Shown piece by piece: positions 34,863 through 43,358 of a stretch of DNA of 50,275 nucleotides. Source of the stretch: an uncultured Prevotella sp. (GTDB lineage: Bacteria > Bacteroidota > Bacteroidia > Bacteroidales > Bacteroidaceae); contig CAMVAI010000014.1 in the NCBI GenBank assembly GCA_947165435.1, positions 1-50,275 of the forward strand. Direction: 5' to 3'. How positions within the stretch are numbered: the first letter of the stretch is position 1; each line of letters opens with the position of its first letter. A model generated the notes under the pieces. That model was not told the DNA's origin, did no database searches, and saw nothing but the letters and a program-made list of their open reading frames with translations. Made by a program: the position numbers and the translations under genes.

Positions 34863-36560
34863 ATGGTTTATAAGATAGCAGATAATATTGTATCGCCATT
34901 AGGATGGACGACAGAACAGAACTATGAAGCTGTGAAAAGCGGACGTTCTGCCTTGCGCAATTATCATGACTACCCTGGCATCCCGGAAGATTTCACGGCA
35001 TCGCTGTTTAGCGACAGCCAGACGGCAGCAATGCGTGTCGAGGGACTGACACGGTTTGAGGCTTTGGTGGTTCGCTCTGTCAGAAGTGCTATGGAGACAT
35101 CTGCTAAAGACCTGACGGATAAGAAGGTGGCTTTTATCCTAAGTACCACAAAGGGTAATATCGAGTTGCTCTCCGAACATGGAAATGCTGATGAGGAATA
35201 CCCGGGTGTATGCGCCGAGCGTATAGTGCGGGCTTTGGGACTTTCGGTGACGCCTGTTGTCGTTTGCAATGCCTGCATCTCGGGCTTGTCGGCTATTATT
35301 CTCGCCACCCGTTTGTTAGCTTGCGATGATTTCGAATATGCCATCGTGTGTGGTGCCGATTGCCAGGGGCAGTTTATCATATCCGGGTTCCAGTCGTTTA
35401 AGGCCCTTTCCGCAGAGGAATGCAGGCCCTTCGATATCGAAAGGTCCGGTCTGAATCTGGGCGAAGCAGCTGCAACCATCATTCTTGCCAAACAAAAGGA
35501 AACGGAAGACAGCTGGGGCATTGACACCGGATGCGTGAGAAACGATGCCTATCACATCAGTGCTCCGTCGAAGAAAGGCGACGGGGCATTGATGGCCCTG
35601 CAGACGGTTATGGCAGGGCGGAATGCCAGTTCCCTGGCAGTCATCAATGCCCATGGAACCGCCACGATGTTCAACGACCAGATGGAATCTGTGGCTATCG
35701 ACCGTGCCGGTCTTGCTGCCATTCCTGTCAACAGTCTTAAGGGCTATTACGGACATACCATGGGGGCAGCGGGTGTGTTGGAGACGCTGTTGACCATGAA
35801 AGCTATCGACGACCATTCCGTCCTTGCCACGAGAGGCTATTCAGAGTTGGGCGTTTCCGGCCAGATTCATCCCACAGATGAACCCCTGCATACCGACAAA
35901 ACCGATTTCCTGAAGATGCTGTCAGGCTTTGGTGGATGCAATGCTGCCGTCTGGTGTTCCCGTGATGATAGCAGGTCTCTTCCATCTGCCCCGAGACGGA
36001 TGTCGCCTACTCACCGTGTGACGATTTCTCCCGACTCGGTAGTCGTAGATGGTGTTCCGATGAATACGGAAGACCAAGGGAAACAGCTGTTATCCTATCT
36101 CTATAAGCACTGTGTGGGCGATTATCCTAAATTCTATAAAATGGATATGCTGAGCCGGTTGGGATTCGTCGCCTCTGAACTGTTGTTGAATGCAGAAGGG
36201 CGACATGCCCTCCTTAGTGAAAGCGAACGGGCTATTGTGCTGTTCAACAGAGCCTCTTCCTTAGATGCCGACAGACAATACCTGGGGTCAATCGTCCGCC
36301 CCGACGACTATTATCCCAGTCCGTCGTTGTTTGTCTATACACTCCCCAATATTGTGACAGGCGAAATTGCCATCAGAAACGGATATAAAGGCGAAACCTC
36401 CTTTTATGTCTTGGCAGAGCGCAACGATGCGGTCATGAAAGAAATCCTTCAGGCCACCACCTGCGACACTGCCATCAAAAGCATGATGGCTGGCTGGCTG
36501 GATTACGTCAGCGAGGACGATTTCTTGGCTGATTTCGAGCTCTATCTGGTTGAGGACTAA
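34863..36560 (+). CDS. Ketosynthase fused to a second, partial KS-like domain
   Basis: Protein of 565 aa. Residues 1 to about 370 form a KS with Cys138 in CNACISGLSAI, His264 in NAHGTATMFND and His298 in GYYGHTMGAAG, so this half looks active. Residues about 380-565 (VTISPDSVVVDGVPM, SESERAIVLFNRASSLDADR, PSPSLFVYTLPNIVTGEIA) resemble the N-terminal part of the Cys-less KS-like proteins, that is a truncated chain-length-factor-like domain. The fusion is unlike FabF or typical aryl polyene KS proteins. It may handle starter priming or a branch point. Confidence 0.87.
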   Translation: MVYKIADNIVSPLGWTTEQNYEAVKSGRSALRNYHDYPGIPEDFTASLFSDSQTAAMRVEGLTRFEALVVRSVRSAMETSAKDLTDKKVAFILSTTKGNIELLSEHGNADEEYPGVCAERIVRALGLSVTPVVVCNACISGLSAIILATRLLACDDFEYAIVCGADCQGQFIISGFQSFKALSAEECRPFDIERSGLNLGEAAATIILAKQKETEDSWGIDTGCVRNDAYHISAPSKKGDGALMALQTVMAGRNASSLAVINAHGTATMFNDQMESVAIDRAGLAAIPVNSLKGYYGHTMGAAGVLETLLTMKAIDDHSVLATRGYSELGVSGQIHPTDEPLHTDKTDFLKMLSGFGGCNAAVWCSRDDSRSLPSAPRRMSPTHRVTISPDSVVVDGVPMNTEDQGKQLLSYLYKHCVGDYPKFYKMDMLSRLGFVASELLLNAEGRHALLSESERAIVLFNRASSLDADRQYLGSIVRPDDYYPSPSLFVYTLPNIVTGEIAIRNGYKGETSFYVLAERNDAVMKEILQATTCDTAIKSMMAGWLDYVSEDDFLADFELYLVED

Positions 36561-36573
36561 ATCAAGATTACCC

Positions 36574-36930
36574 ATGATGCTGAGAATTCTGTTATACGCT
36601 GTTCTGCAATGCCTGCTTCTCGTCGGGGGGCAAGTCTTCCTGAAGTTTGCCCTCATGCGCATGTCCCCCTTCGGGTGGAACAAGGAGTTCTGGCTTGGAC
36701 TGCTGACCAACTGGCATTTTGCAGCATGTGGGCTGTTCTTTGGCGCAAGTTCTATACTCTGGATGTATATTGTCAAGACCTTCCCCTTCAGCATGGCCTA
36801 TCCTATGGTCAGTCTCAGTTATGTCTTTGGCATGTTTGCCGCCATGATTTTTTTCCATGAAGAGATTTCGGTCATCAAGTGGATTGGTGTGGCGTGTATC
36901 GTTGTAGGTTGTACTTTAATAGCAAGATAA
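36574..36930 (+). CDS. SMR/EamA-like four-helix membrane protein
   Basis: Inner-membrane protein of 118 aa with four hydrophobic helices and the phrase FSMAYPMVSLSYVFGMFAAMIFFHEEIS typical of small DMT proteins. The essential Glu of SMR drug pumps in helix 1 is not present (VLQCLLLVGGQVFLK), so it resembles lipid-carrier flippase subunits (ArnE/ArnF type) more than drug exporters. A TTG at 36550 would overlap the KS gene; ATG at 36574 is preferred. It may flip a lipid-linked intermediate of this pathway. Confidence 0.8.
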   Translation: MMLRILLYAVLQCLLLVGGQVFLKFALMRMSPFGWNKEFWLGLLTNWHFAACGLFFGASSILWMYIVKTFPFSMAYPMVSLSYVFGMFAAMIFFHEEISVIKWIGVACIVVGCTLIAR

Positions 36931-36931
36931 T

Positions 36932-37561
36932 ATGATGAAAAAACGACTAATACTTTGTTTAGCTTCATGCCTGTCGGTGCTGTTGCCTGTCCAGGCGCAG
37001 ACCGTCAATCAGGCACACGTGAAGCAGCAAATCAGCAAGGCTGCCTCAGCCCTGAAGAGCATGCAGTGCGACTTTGTACAGACCAAGCACCTGAAGATGC
37101 TCAACGAAGACATGGTGTCGCAGGGCAAGATGTATTACCAGCAGCCCGACCGTTTGCGGTGGGAATATACCACACCTTATTCTTATACCTTCCTGCTGAA
37201 CGGCTCGAAGGTGCTGCTGAAGAACAAGCACCGCAACGATGTGATAGATGTTAATCAGAACAAGCTGTTCAAGGAGATAGCCCGCATCATGATGAGCACC
37301 GTGGTAGGCACCTGCCTGTCCGACGAAAAGGACTTTCATGTCACCATCACTGCCACGCAGACAGAGTGGGTGGCTACGCTGCTCCCCGTCCGTAAGGATA
37401 TGAAGCAGCTGTTCCGTCAGATTGTGCTCCACTTCAGCAAGGAGAAAAACATGGTGTCGCGAGTGGAACTGATAGAAAAGAAGGGCGACAAGACGCTCAT
37501 CGAACTGAAGAATATCAAAACCAATGTGTCTGTACCGTCGAGTCTCTTTGCTGTTGATTAG
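36932..37561 (+). CDS. LolA-like outer-membrane lipoprotein carrier
   Basis: Periplasmic carrier of 209 aa with signal peptide (MMKKRLILCLASCLSVLLPVQA) and the LolA half-barrel pattern: MQCDFVQTKHL, GKMYYQQPDRLRWEYTTPYSY and NGSKVLLKN. In aryl polyene and flexirubin clusters such a LolA copy is thought to shuttle the hydrophobic product or its lipid across the periplasm. It begins one base after the preceding stop and overlaps the next gene by 38 bp. Confidence 0.9.
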   Translation: MMKKRLILCLASCLSVLLPVQAQTVNQAHVKQQISKAASALKSMQCDFVQTKHLKMLNEDMVSQGKMYYQQPDRLRWEYTTPYSYTFLLNGSKVLLKNKHRNDVIDVNQNKLFKEIARIMMSTVVGTCLSDEKDFHVTITATQTEWVATLLPVRKDMKQLFRQIVLHFSKEKNMVSRVELIEKKGDKTLIELKNIKTNVSVPSSLFAVD

Positions 37562-37991
37562 TCTGCTGTGGATGCTTCTGCCCGCGAAGACGTTGGCACA
37601 GCCGTTGTTTCCTGCCCAAGCAGGAGACAAGGTGCGCTATACAGCCTACATCGAGATGCCCAAGGCCTACATCAGCGGACTGTGTATCATGGCCAACGAC
37701 GGGCAGGATGTCAACGGATGCCTGTTCAACGAGTTTGGGCTCTCCTCCATCGCTTTTTCCTACAGCCTTGCCAAGGACAAGGTGACTTTGCACGAAGTCA
37801 TACCCATGCTTGACAAATGGTACATCCGGCGAGTGCTCCGTAAGGACCTTCGCCAACTCATCCACAGCCTGCAACAGGGCGAGACGCAATACCAAAACAA
37901 GCGGCGGAAGATTACTTATACACTCACCCCTCTTGTTGCCGACGGCGAACATGACAAGTCAAACATCCGTAATGCCCATGCCGACCACTGA
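37524..37991 (+). CDS. Small exported protein, LolB/DUF3261-like candidate
   Basis: Protein of 155 aa with a hydrophobic N-terminal signal (MCLYRRVSLLLISLLWMLLP, then AKTLAQ) and no lipobox Cys. The mature part (KVRYTAYIEMPKAYISGLCI, FGLSSIAFSYSLAKDKVTLHEVIP) reads as beta strands and resembles the DUF3261 proteins found beside LolA in aryl polyene loci, which may take LolB's place. It overlaps lolA by 38 bp and the GT fusion gene by about 40 bp. Confidence 0.75.
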   Translation: MCLYRRVSLLLISLLWMLLPAKTLAQPLFPAQAGDKVRYTAYIEMPKAYISGLCIMANDGQDVNGCLFNEFGLSSIAFSYSLAKDKVTLHEVIPMLDKWYIRRVLRKDLRQLIHSLQQGETQYQNKRRKITYTLTPLVADGEHDKSNIRNAHADH

Positions 37992-39483
37992 CTTATCCAG
38001 ACAGAAAGCCCAGCTTCATGACAGAGGCATCTGTGCCGTGATTCCGACATACAATAATGCCGGCACCGTGGCCGACGTGGTACGTCGTACCCTGGAACAG
38101 TGTGCCGATGTCATCGTGGTCAACGACGGCAGTACCGATGACACCCCCCGCATACTCTCCGGCATTAGCGGCATCACGCTTGTCAACCTGCCGCAGAACC
38201 AAGGCAAGGGCAGTGCCCTGAAGGCCGCTTTCCGTCGTGCCCTCAGCATGGGTTTTTCTTATGCCATCACCCTTGATGCCGACGGCCAGCACTATCCCGA
38301 CAATATTTCACTCTTCTTGAAGGCCAACCGCCTGCACCCTGGAGCCATGATTATCGGGAGCCGTCAGCTGGAGGGAGTACAACGCTCCAAGGGCAGCAGC
38401 TTTGCCAACCGCTTCTCCAATTTCTGGTTCTACATCCAAACCGGTTGTCGGCTGGAAGACACCCAGACGGGCTATCGCCTCTATCCCCTGAAGAAGCTAT
38501 ACGGATTGTCGCTGCTCACCTCGCGCTACGAAGCCGAGCTGGAACTGATGGTCTTTGCATCGTGGCATGGCGTCGAGCTGATACCTATATCCATTCCCGT
38601 CTATTATCCCGCTCCCGAAGACCGCGTCAGCCATTTCCGGCCCGGCATGGATTTCCTGCGTATTACCGTGCTGAACACCGTGCTCTGCTTCTTCGCCGTG
38701 GTCTATGGGCTGCCGTTACGGCTGCTGCGCTTCCTGGCCAGGACGTTCCGCACCGTCTATTCGTTGCTGTTCACCCTGTTCTTCCTGTTCTGTGTCTTCA
38801 CCCCACTGGCGTGGCTCTATGTCAAGATAGGACGTATGACGCCGCGTAAGGTCAGTCGCCTGCACAGCCTCATGTATCATGCCGTCCGTTTCGTCATGCT
38901 CCATCATGGCATACCCGGCGTCAAGTTCAGTAGCAAGGTGGCCGATGGGGTGGATTTCAACAAGCCCTCCGTCATCATCTGTAACCACCAGTCGCATATC
39001 GACCTGGCTTGTCAGCTCATCTTCACGCCCCGTGTCATTTTCCTTACCAACAACTGGGTGTGGAACAATCCCCTCTATGGCTTTCTCATCCGGCATGCCG
39101 AATACTATCCCGTAGCCGAGGGCATTGACGAGCTGATTCCCAAGTTGCGCTCTTTGGTAGAACGCGGCTATAGCATTGCCGTCTTCCCCGAAGGCACCCG
39201 CAGCCGCGACTGTCGCATAGGCCGCTTTCATCAGGGCGCGTTCCATATTGCCGCCGAGTTAGGTCTTGACATCCTGCCCATGTATCTTTACGGCCCCGGC
39301 CGAATACTCCCCAAGCGAACCTACCATCTGCGCAAGGGCCCTATCTATATAGAGGTTGACCATCCCATTCCGCAGTCAGCCCTGCAGGCTATGGGCGACA
39401 GCCGCCAGCAGGCGGCAGCCATGCGCCAGCGCTATATCAGTAAATACGAATCCATATCAAACCGCATAGAACAAGATGTCTAA
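37951..39483 (+). CDS. Fusion of GT2 glycosyltransferase and PlsC-type acyltransferase
   Basis: Membrane-bound fusion of about 510 aa. The N-terminal half is a dolichol-phosphate-mannose-synthase-like GT2 (AVIPTYNNAGTVADVV, VVNDGSTDDTPRIL, DADGQH with Asp109/Asp111, QTGYRLYPL). Hydrophobic segments at about 220-290 follow, then a PlsC domain with HX4D (NHQSHID, His346 and Asp351) and FPEGTRS (Glu414). The same fusion occurs in aryl polyene clusters and is thought to build the lipid or sugar carrier. The start is uncertain; ATG at 37951, 37972 or 37978 are all possible because the true N-terminus overlaps the preceding gene. Confidence 0.88.
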   Translation: MTSQTSVMPMPTTDLSRQKAQLHDRGICAVIPTYNNAGTVADVVRRTLEQCADVIVVNDGSTDDTPRILSGISGITLVNLPQNQGKGSALKAAFRRALSMGFSYAITLDADGQHYPDNISLFLKANRLHPGAMIIGSRQLEGVQRSKGSSFANRFSNFWFYIQTGCRLEDTQTGYRLYPLKKLYGLSLLTSRYEAELELMVFASWHGVELIPISIPVYYPAPEDRVSHFRPGMDFLRITVLNTVLCFFAVVYGLPLRLLRFLARTFRTVYSLLFTLFFLFCVFTPLAWLYVKIGRMTPRKVSRLHSLMYHAVRFVMLHHGIPGVKFSSKVADGVDFNKPSVIICNHQSHIDLACQLIFTPRVIFLTNNWVWNNPLYGFLIRHAEYYPVAEGIDELIPKLRSLVERGYSIAVFPEGTRSRDCRIGRFHQGAFHIAAELGLDILPMYLYGPGRILPKRTYHLRKGPIYIEVDHPIPQSALQAMGDSRQQAAAMRQRYISKYESISNRIEQDV

Positions 39484-40972
39484 GAAGCGTGTTATTATTA
39501 TCGGCAGTGGCATGGGAGGCCTCTCCTGCGGTGTCGTTCTGGCCAAGAACGGCTACGATGTCACCGTGCTGGAACAGTCGGCCCAGATTGGCGGCTGTCT
39601 GCAGTGCTTTTATCGCCATGGTCAGCACTTCGAGACCGGCATGCACTTCATCGGCAGTGCCGGTGAGGGGCAGACCCTCGACATGCTGCTCCGCTATCTG
39701 GAAGTTCGCAACGACCTCCAGCTGTCGGCCCTTGACACCACGGCATACGACATCGTGTCGCTGGGCGACCGCCGCTACCGTTTCCCCAATGGCCGCGAGG
39801 CGTTCCTCGACCAGATGTCTTCCTACTTCCCCCACCAGCGGCAACAGCTTACCGACTATTTCAATCTGGTGGAGCGTGTGGCCAGTGCCTCCACGCTACA
39901 CTCGCTGAAGCATGCCGACCACGACAATGCCATCAATGCCACCTACCAGCTGAAATCCATCAACGGTGTCATCGACAGCATCATCACCGACCCGCTGCTG
40001 TCCGACGTGCTGGTAGGCAACCTGCCGCTCTATGCCGCCGAGAAAGACAAGACCCCTTTCTCCACCCATGCCTTCATCATGGACTTCTACAACCAGAGCG
40101 CCTGGCGCATCGTCGGAGGCAGCAACCATATCGCCGCATCCATGCGCCGCACCATCGAGAGGTATGGCGGGCGTGTGCTTACCCGCCACAAGGCTACCCG
40201 CATTCTCTGCGACGATACCCACGCCACCGGTGTCGAGGTCAACGGCGATGCCTTCTTCCCTGCCGACTACGTCATCTCCGGTGCCCACCCCATGCGTACG
40301 CTCGAACTCATCGACAGCCGTCTCATACGTCCCGCCTTCCGCCAGCGCATCAACAGCATGCCCCAGACGGTGGGCAGCTTCTCGCTCTACCTGCAGTTCA
40401 AGGAGCATACCGAGCCTTACATGAACAGCAACTACTACCGTTACAACGCCGGCACGCCGTGGGGCTGTGAGGTCTATGACGACCGTACATGGCCCAAGGG
40501 CTATCTCTACATGCATTTCTGCAACGAGCCGCAACAGCAGTATGCCACCACCGGCGTTATCCTCTCCTATATGCACATGAGTGAGGTGGAGCAGTGGATG
40601 GGCACCAAAGTAGGCCATCGCGGTGCGGCCTACGACGACTTCAAGCAGCAGAAAGCCGAGCGGCTTCTGGAGAGCTTCCGCCAGGAGTTTCCCGATGCCT
40701 ATCGCCATATCGAACACTACTATACCTCTACGCCACTCACCTACCGCGACTATACCGGCACCGAGGCCGGTTCCATGTATGGCATAGCCCGCGACTTCAA
40801 TGCCGGAGCCGCCTGCCGTGTGCCTCACCGTACCAAGATTCCCAATGTCCTGCAGACGGGTCAAAATATCAATTCGCACGGTATCCTGGGCGTCATCGTG
40901 GGTACTATCGTCACGTGTAGCGAGTTTCTTACTGCCCAAACCATCTACGAACAAATAAAGCATAGCCTATGA
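39476..40972 (+). CDS. CrtI/RetSat-like FAD oxidoreductase (first of tandem pair)
   Basis: Flavoprotein of 498 aa in the phytoene desaturase/all-trans-retinol 13,14-reductase group. The FAD-binding Rossmann motif GSGMGGLSCG begins at residue 10, followed by VTVLEQSAQIGGCLQCF and a late FAD motif (QTGQNINSHGILGVIVG). Members saturate or desaturate polyene chains. It overlaps the GT fusion by 8 bp and the next homologous gene by 4 bp. With the second copy it probably modifies the conjugated chain or its aryl end. Confidence 0.9.
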   Translation: MSKKRVIIIGSGMGGLSCGVVLAKNGYDVTVLEQSAQIGGCLQCFYRHGQHFETGMHFIGSAGEGQTLDMLLRYLEVRNDLQLSALDTTAYDIVSLGDRRYRFPNGREAFLDQMSSYFPHQRQQLTDYFNLVERVASASTLHSLKHADHDNAINATYQLKSINGVIDSIITDPLLSDVLVGNLPLYAAEKDKTPFSTHAFIMDFYNQSAWRIVGGSNHIAASMRRTIERYGGRVLTRHKATRILCDDTHATGVEVNGDAFFPADYVISGAHPMRTLELIDSRLIRPAFRQRINSMPQTVGSFSLYLQFKEHTEPYMNSNYYRYNAGTPWGCEVYDDRTWPKGYLYMHFCNEPQQQYATTGVILSYMHMSEVEQWMGTKVGHRGAAYDDFKQQKAERLLESFRQEFPDAYRHIEHYYTSTPLTYRDYTGTEAGSMYGIARDFNAGAACRVPHRTKIPNVLQTGQNINSHGILGVIVGTIVTCSEFLTAQTIYEQIKHSL

Positions 40973-42456
40973 ATCCATCAGCAGTCATTATCGGAGGCGG
41001 TCTTGGCGGACTGCTCACCGGTGCCCTCCTGGCCAAGGAAGGTTTCCGGGTCACCGTACTCGAGAAAAATGCCACTATTGGCGGCGGTCTGCAGAGCTTC
41101 CGTCGCTTTGGCGAGGTGTTCGACAGCGGCATGCATGTCATCGGCGGCCTGGAACCCGGCGGCAACATACGCCGTATCTGCGAGTATCTGGGCATCTTCG
41201 ACAAGGTCAGGATCCGCCCGGTCGATGACGATGCCACCGATGAGCTCTACTTTGCCGAAGACCATTGCCGCTATCGTCTTGCCAAGGGTAGGGAAGGCTT
41301 CGTGGCCTCTCTGGCACGCTATTTCCCCGACGAGCGTGAGCACCTCCGGCAGTATGTCGATGCCATCTTCCGGCTGACCGAAGAAGTCGATCTCTTCTAT
41401 CTCCGGCCTGCCTCGGCATACATGACCACCCATAGCGAAGAGTTCTTCATGTCGGCCGACGCTTTCATTGCCAAATATCTCAAGAATGCCCGTCTGCGCA
41501 GTGTCGCTGCCTATATGAATCCTTTCTACGGTGGCCGTCACGACCAGACCCCGGCCTATATCCATGCCATCATCAGCTCGCTGTATATCACGGGTGCCGA
41601 ACGCTTTGTCGGTGGCAGCAGCCACTTTGCCGACCTCCTGGCTTCCGTCATCACCGAACACGGTGGCGAGGTCGTCAGCAGCAGCCCCGTAGCGTGGGTC
41701 GAGGTGGCCGACCGTCAGGTGCAGTATGTGCGCTGCACGGACGGCCGTGAGTACCGTGCCGACTACTACGTCTCTGCCATCCACCCCTGCACGCTGCTCC
41801 ACATCATGCCCGAGCACGCCTTTCCCAAGGCCTTCCGCCAGCGCTTGGAGGATATTCCCAATGCCTATTCTGCCTTTTCCTTGTTTATAAAGGTGCGCGA
41901 GAACAGCTTCCCCTACATCAACCATTCAGAATACTACATGACCCGCTATGACGACGTGTGGAACTTCGGACGCTTGGACCGCCCCTGGCCGTTGGGATTC
42001 CTGCTGATGACGCCCCCCGAGCCGGACCAAGGCCCCTACAGCCGTAAGGTGCTGGTGACTGCCCCCATGTCGTTCGAGCGTGTCCGCCAGTGGGAGCACA
42101 CCACCGTGGGCCACCGTGGCGACGACTACCTGCAGTGGAAAGCAGCACGCACCGACGACCTGCTGCGCCTGATAGAAGACATGCACCCCGGTTTCCGCGA
42201 CATGGTGGAAGACATCAACACTGCGTCGCCGTTGACCATCCGCGACTACTATGGTGTGAAAGAAGGCAGCCTTTATGGCTTCAGCAAGGACTGGAAGAAC
42301 ATCACCCTCTCGCAACTCCCTGTGGTGACCAAGGTGCGCAACCTGCTGCTTACGGGGCAGAACAACAACCTCCACGGATTCTGTGGCGTCTCGCTTACCG
42401 CCATCAACACCTGCGAGGCTATCCTCGGTCTGAACCATATCGTCAACAAGTTATAG
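40969..42456 (+). CDS. CrtI/RetSat-like FAD oxidoreductase (second of tandem pair)
   Basis: Flavoprotein of 495 aa, clearly related to its upstream neighbour (same GGGLGG FAD motif at 9-14, GGLQSFRRFGEVFDSGMHVIG, TGQNNNLHGFCGVSLTA) but distinct in the middle. The two genes overlap by ATGA, so they are translationally coupled and may form a heterodimer. The pair probably arose by duplication. Confidence 0.9.
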   Translation: MNPSAVIIGGGLGGLLTGALLAKEGFRVTVLEKNATIGGGLQSFRRFGEVFDSGMHVIGGLEPGGNIRRICEYLGIFDKVRIRPVDDDATDELYFAEDHCRYRLAKGREGFVASLARYFPDEREHLRQYVDAIFRLTEEVDLFYLRPASAYMTTHSEEFFMSADAFIAKYLKNARLRSVAAYMNPFYGGRHDQTPAYIHAIISSLYITGAERFVGGSSHFADLLASVITEHGGEVVSSSPVAWVEVADRQVQYVRCTDGREYRADYYVSAIHPCTLLHIMPEHAFPKAFRQRLEDIPNAYSAFSLFIKVRENSFPYINHSEYYMTRYDDVWNFGRLDRPWPLGFLLMTPPEPDQGPYSRKVLVTAPMSFERVRQWEHTTVGHRGDDYLQWKAARTDDLLRLIEDMHPGFRDMVEDINTASPLTIRDYYGVKEGSLYGFSKDWKNITLSQLPVVTKVRNLLLTGQNNNLHGFCGVSLTAINTCEAILGLNHIVNKL

Positions 42457-42487
42457 TCATGAACCCGCTCGTCAATACACTATCGTC

Positions 42488-43339
42488 ATGAATCGTCGCC
42501 TACCTCTATTCCTCCTGTTGCTATTCGCCTGCTGTCTCTGTGCTACAGCCCAGACGGTGAACATCTGGCAGGACACGCCCCACCATAAGAGCGTGCAACT
42601 GACGCCCTATCTCGTGCCCGGCTCTGCCAACAAGGCTGTCATCGTGTGCCCCGGCGGCAGCTACTTCTGGCACGACATTGAGGTCGAGGGTCATGAGGTG
42701 GCCCGCTGGCTCAATGCCCATGGCATCTCGGCCTTCGTGCTCCGCTATCGCACGGCCTATGTGCCGGCCTTTATCTTCCGTTACCGTTATGTGTTCCGGG
42801 GCAACCGCTACCCTGACCCGCAAGACGACCTGCTGCAGGCCATGCGCTATGTCCGCAGCCGTGCCGCAGAGTATGGCATCGACGCCCGTAAGATAGGTGC
42901 TATGGGCTTCTCTGCCGGTGGCCATCTGGTCATGTCGTCGTCCTATCTCTTCCCCCCGCAGGAGCGTCCTGCCTTCATCGTGCCGGTTTATCCTGTCGTC
43001 ACCATGTCTCATCCTTGTGTCCACAAGCGTTCCCGCCGGGCCTTGATGGGCGACAGCCGTAAGGGCAACCGGGTGCTGCGCGACTCGCTGTCTCTCGAAA
43101 AGCATGTTCCTGCCGACTGTCCGCCGGTGTTCCTCATCAACTGTAAAGACGACCCCATCGTTGACTACCGCAACTCCGAACTGCTCGACTCGGCACTCAC
43201 CGCGCGCCGCGTCAATCACGTCTATATACAATACCAGACCGGCGGCCACGGCTTCGGAGCCTCCACCACCAAGGGCACTGCCGAGTGCCGTCAGTGGAAA
43301 GACCGCTTTCTCCAGTGGCTGGCCTCTCTGAATCTATAA
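42488..43339 (+). CDS. Exported alpha/beta hydrolase (acetylxylan esterase/BD-FAE-like)
   Basis: Esterase of 283 aa with signal peptide (MNRRLPLFLLLLFACCLCATA) and the motifs IVCPGGSYFWHDIEVEGHEVA, Ser142 in GFSAGGHLVMS, KDDPIVDY and TGGHGFG. It is a paralogue of the N-terminal half of the two-domain esterase at 22872-24275. It lies inside the polyene block in the same direction, 31 bp after the second flavoprotein. It may release or transfer the product ester, or be an unrelated polysaccharide esterase inserted in the operon. Confidence 0.87.
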   Translation: MNRRLPLFLLLLFACCLCATAQTVNIWQDTPHHKSVQLTPYLVPGSANKAVIVCPGGSYFWHDIEVEGHEVARWLNAHGISAFVLRYRTAYVPAFIFRYRYVFRGNRYPDPQDDLLQAMRYVRSRAAEYGIDARKIGAMGFSAGGHLVMSSSYLFPPQERPAFIVPVYPVVTMSHPCVHKRSRRALMGDSRKGNRVLRDSLSLEKHVPADCPPVFLINCKDDPIVDYRNSELLDSALTARRVNHVYIQYQTGGHGFGASTTKGTAECRQWKDRFLQWLASLNL

Positions 43340-43358
43340 AAAAACTTACGACATCATT

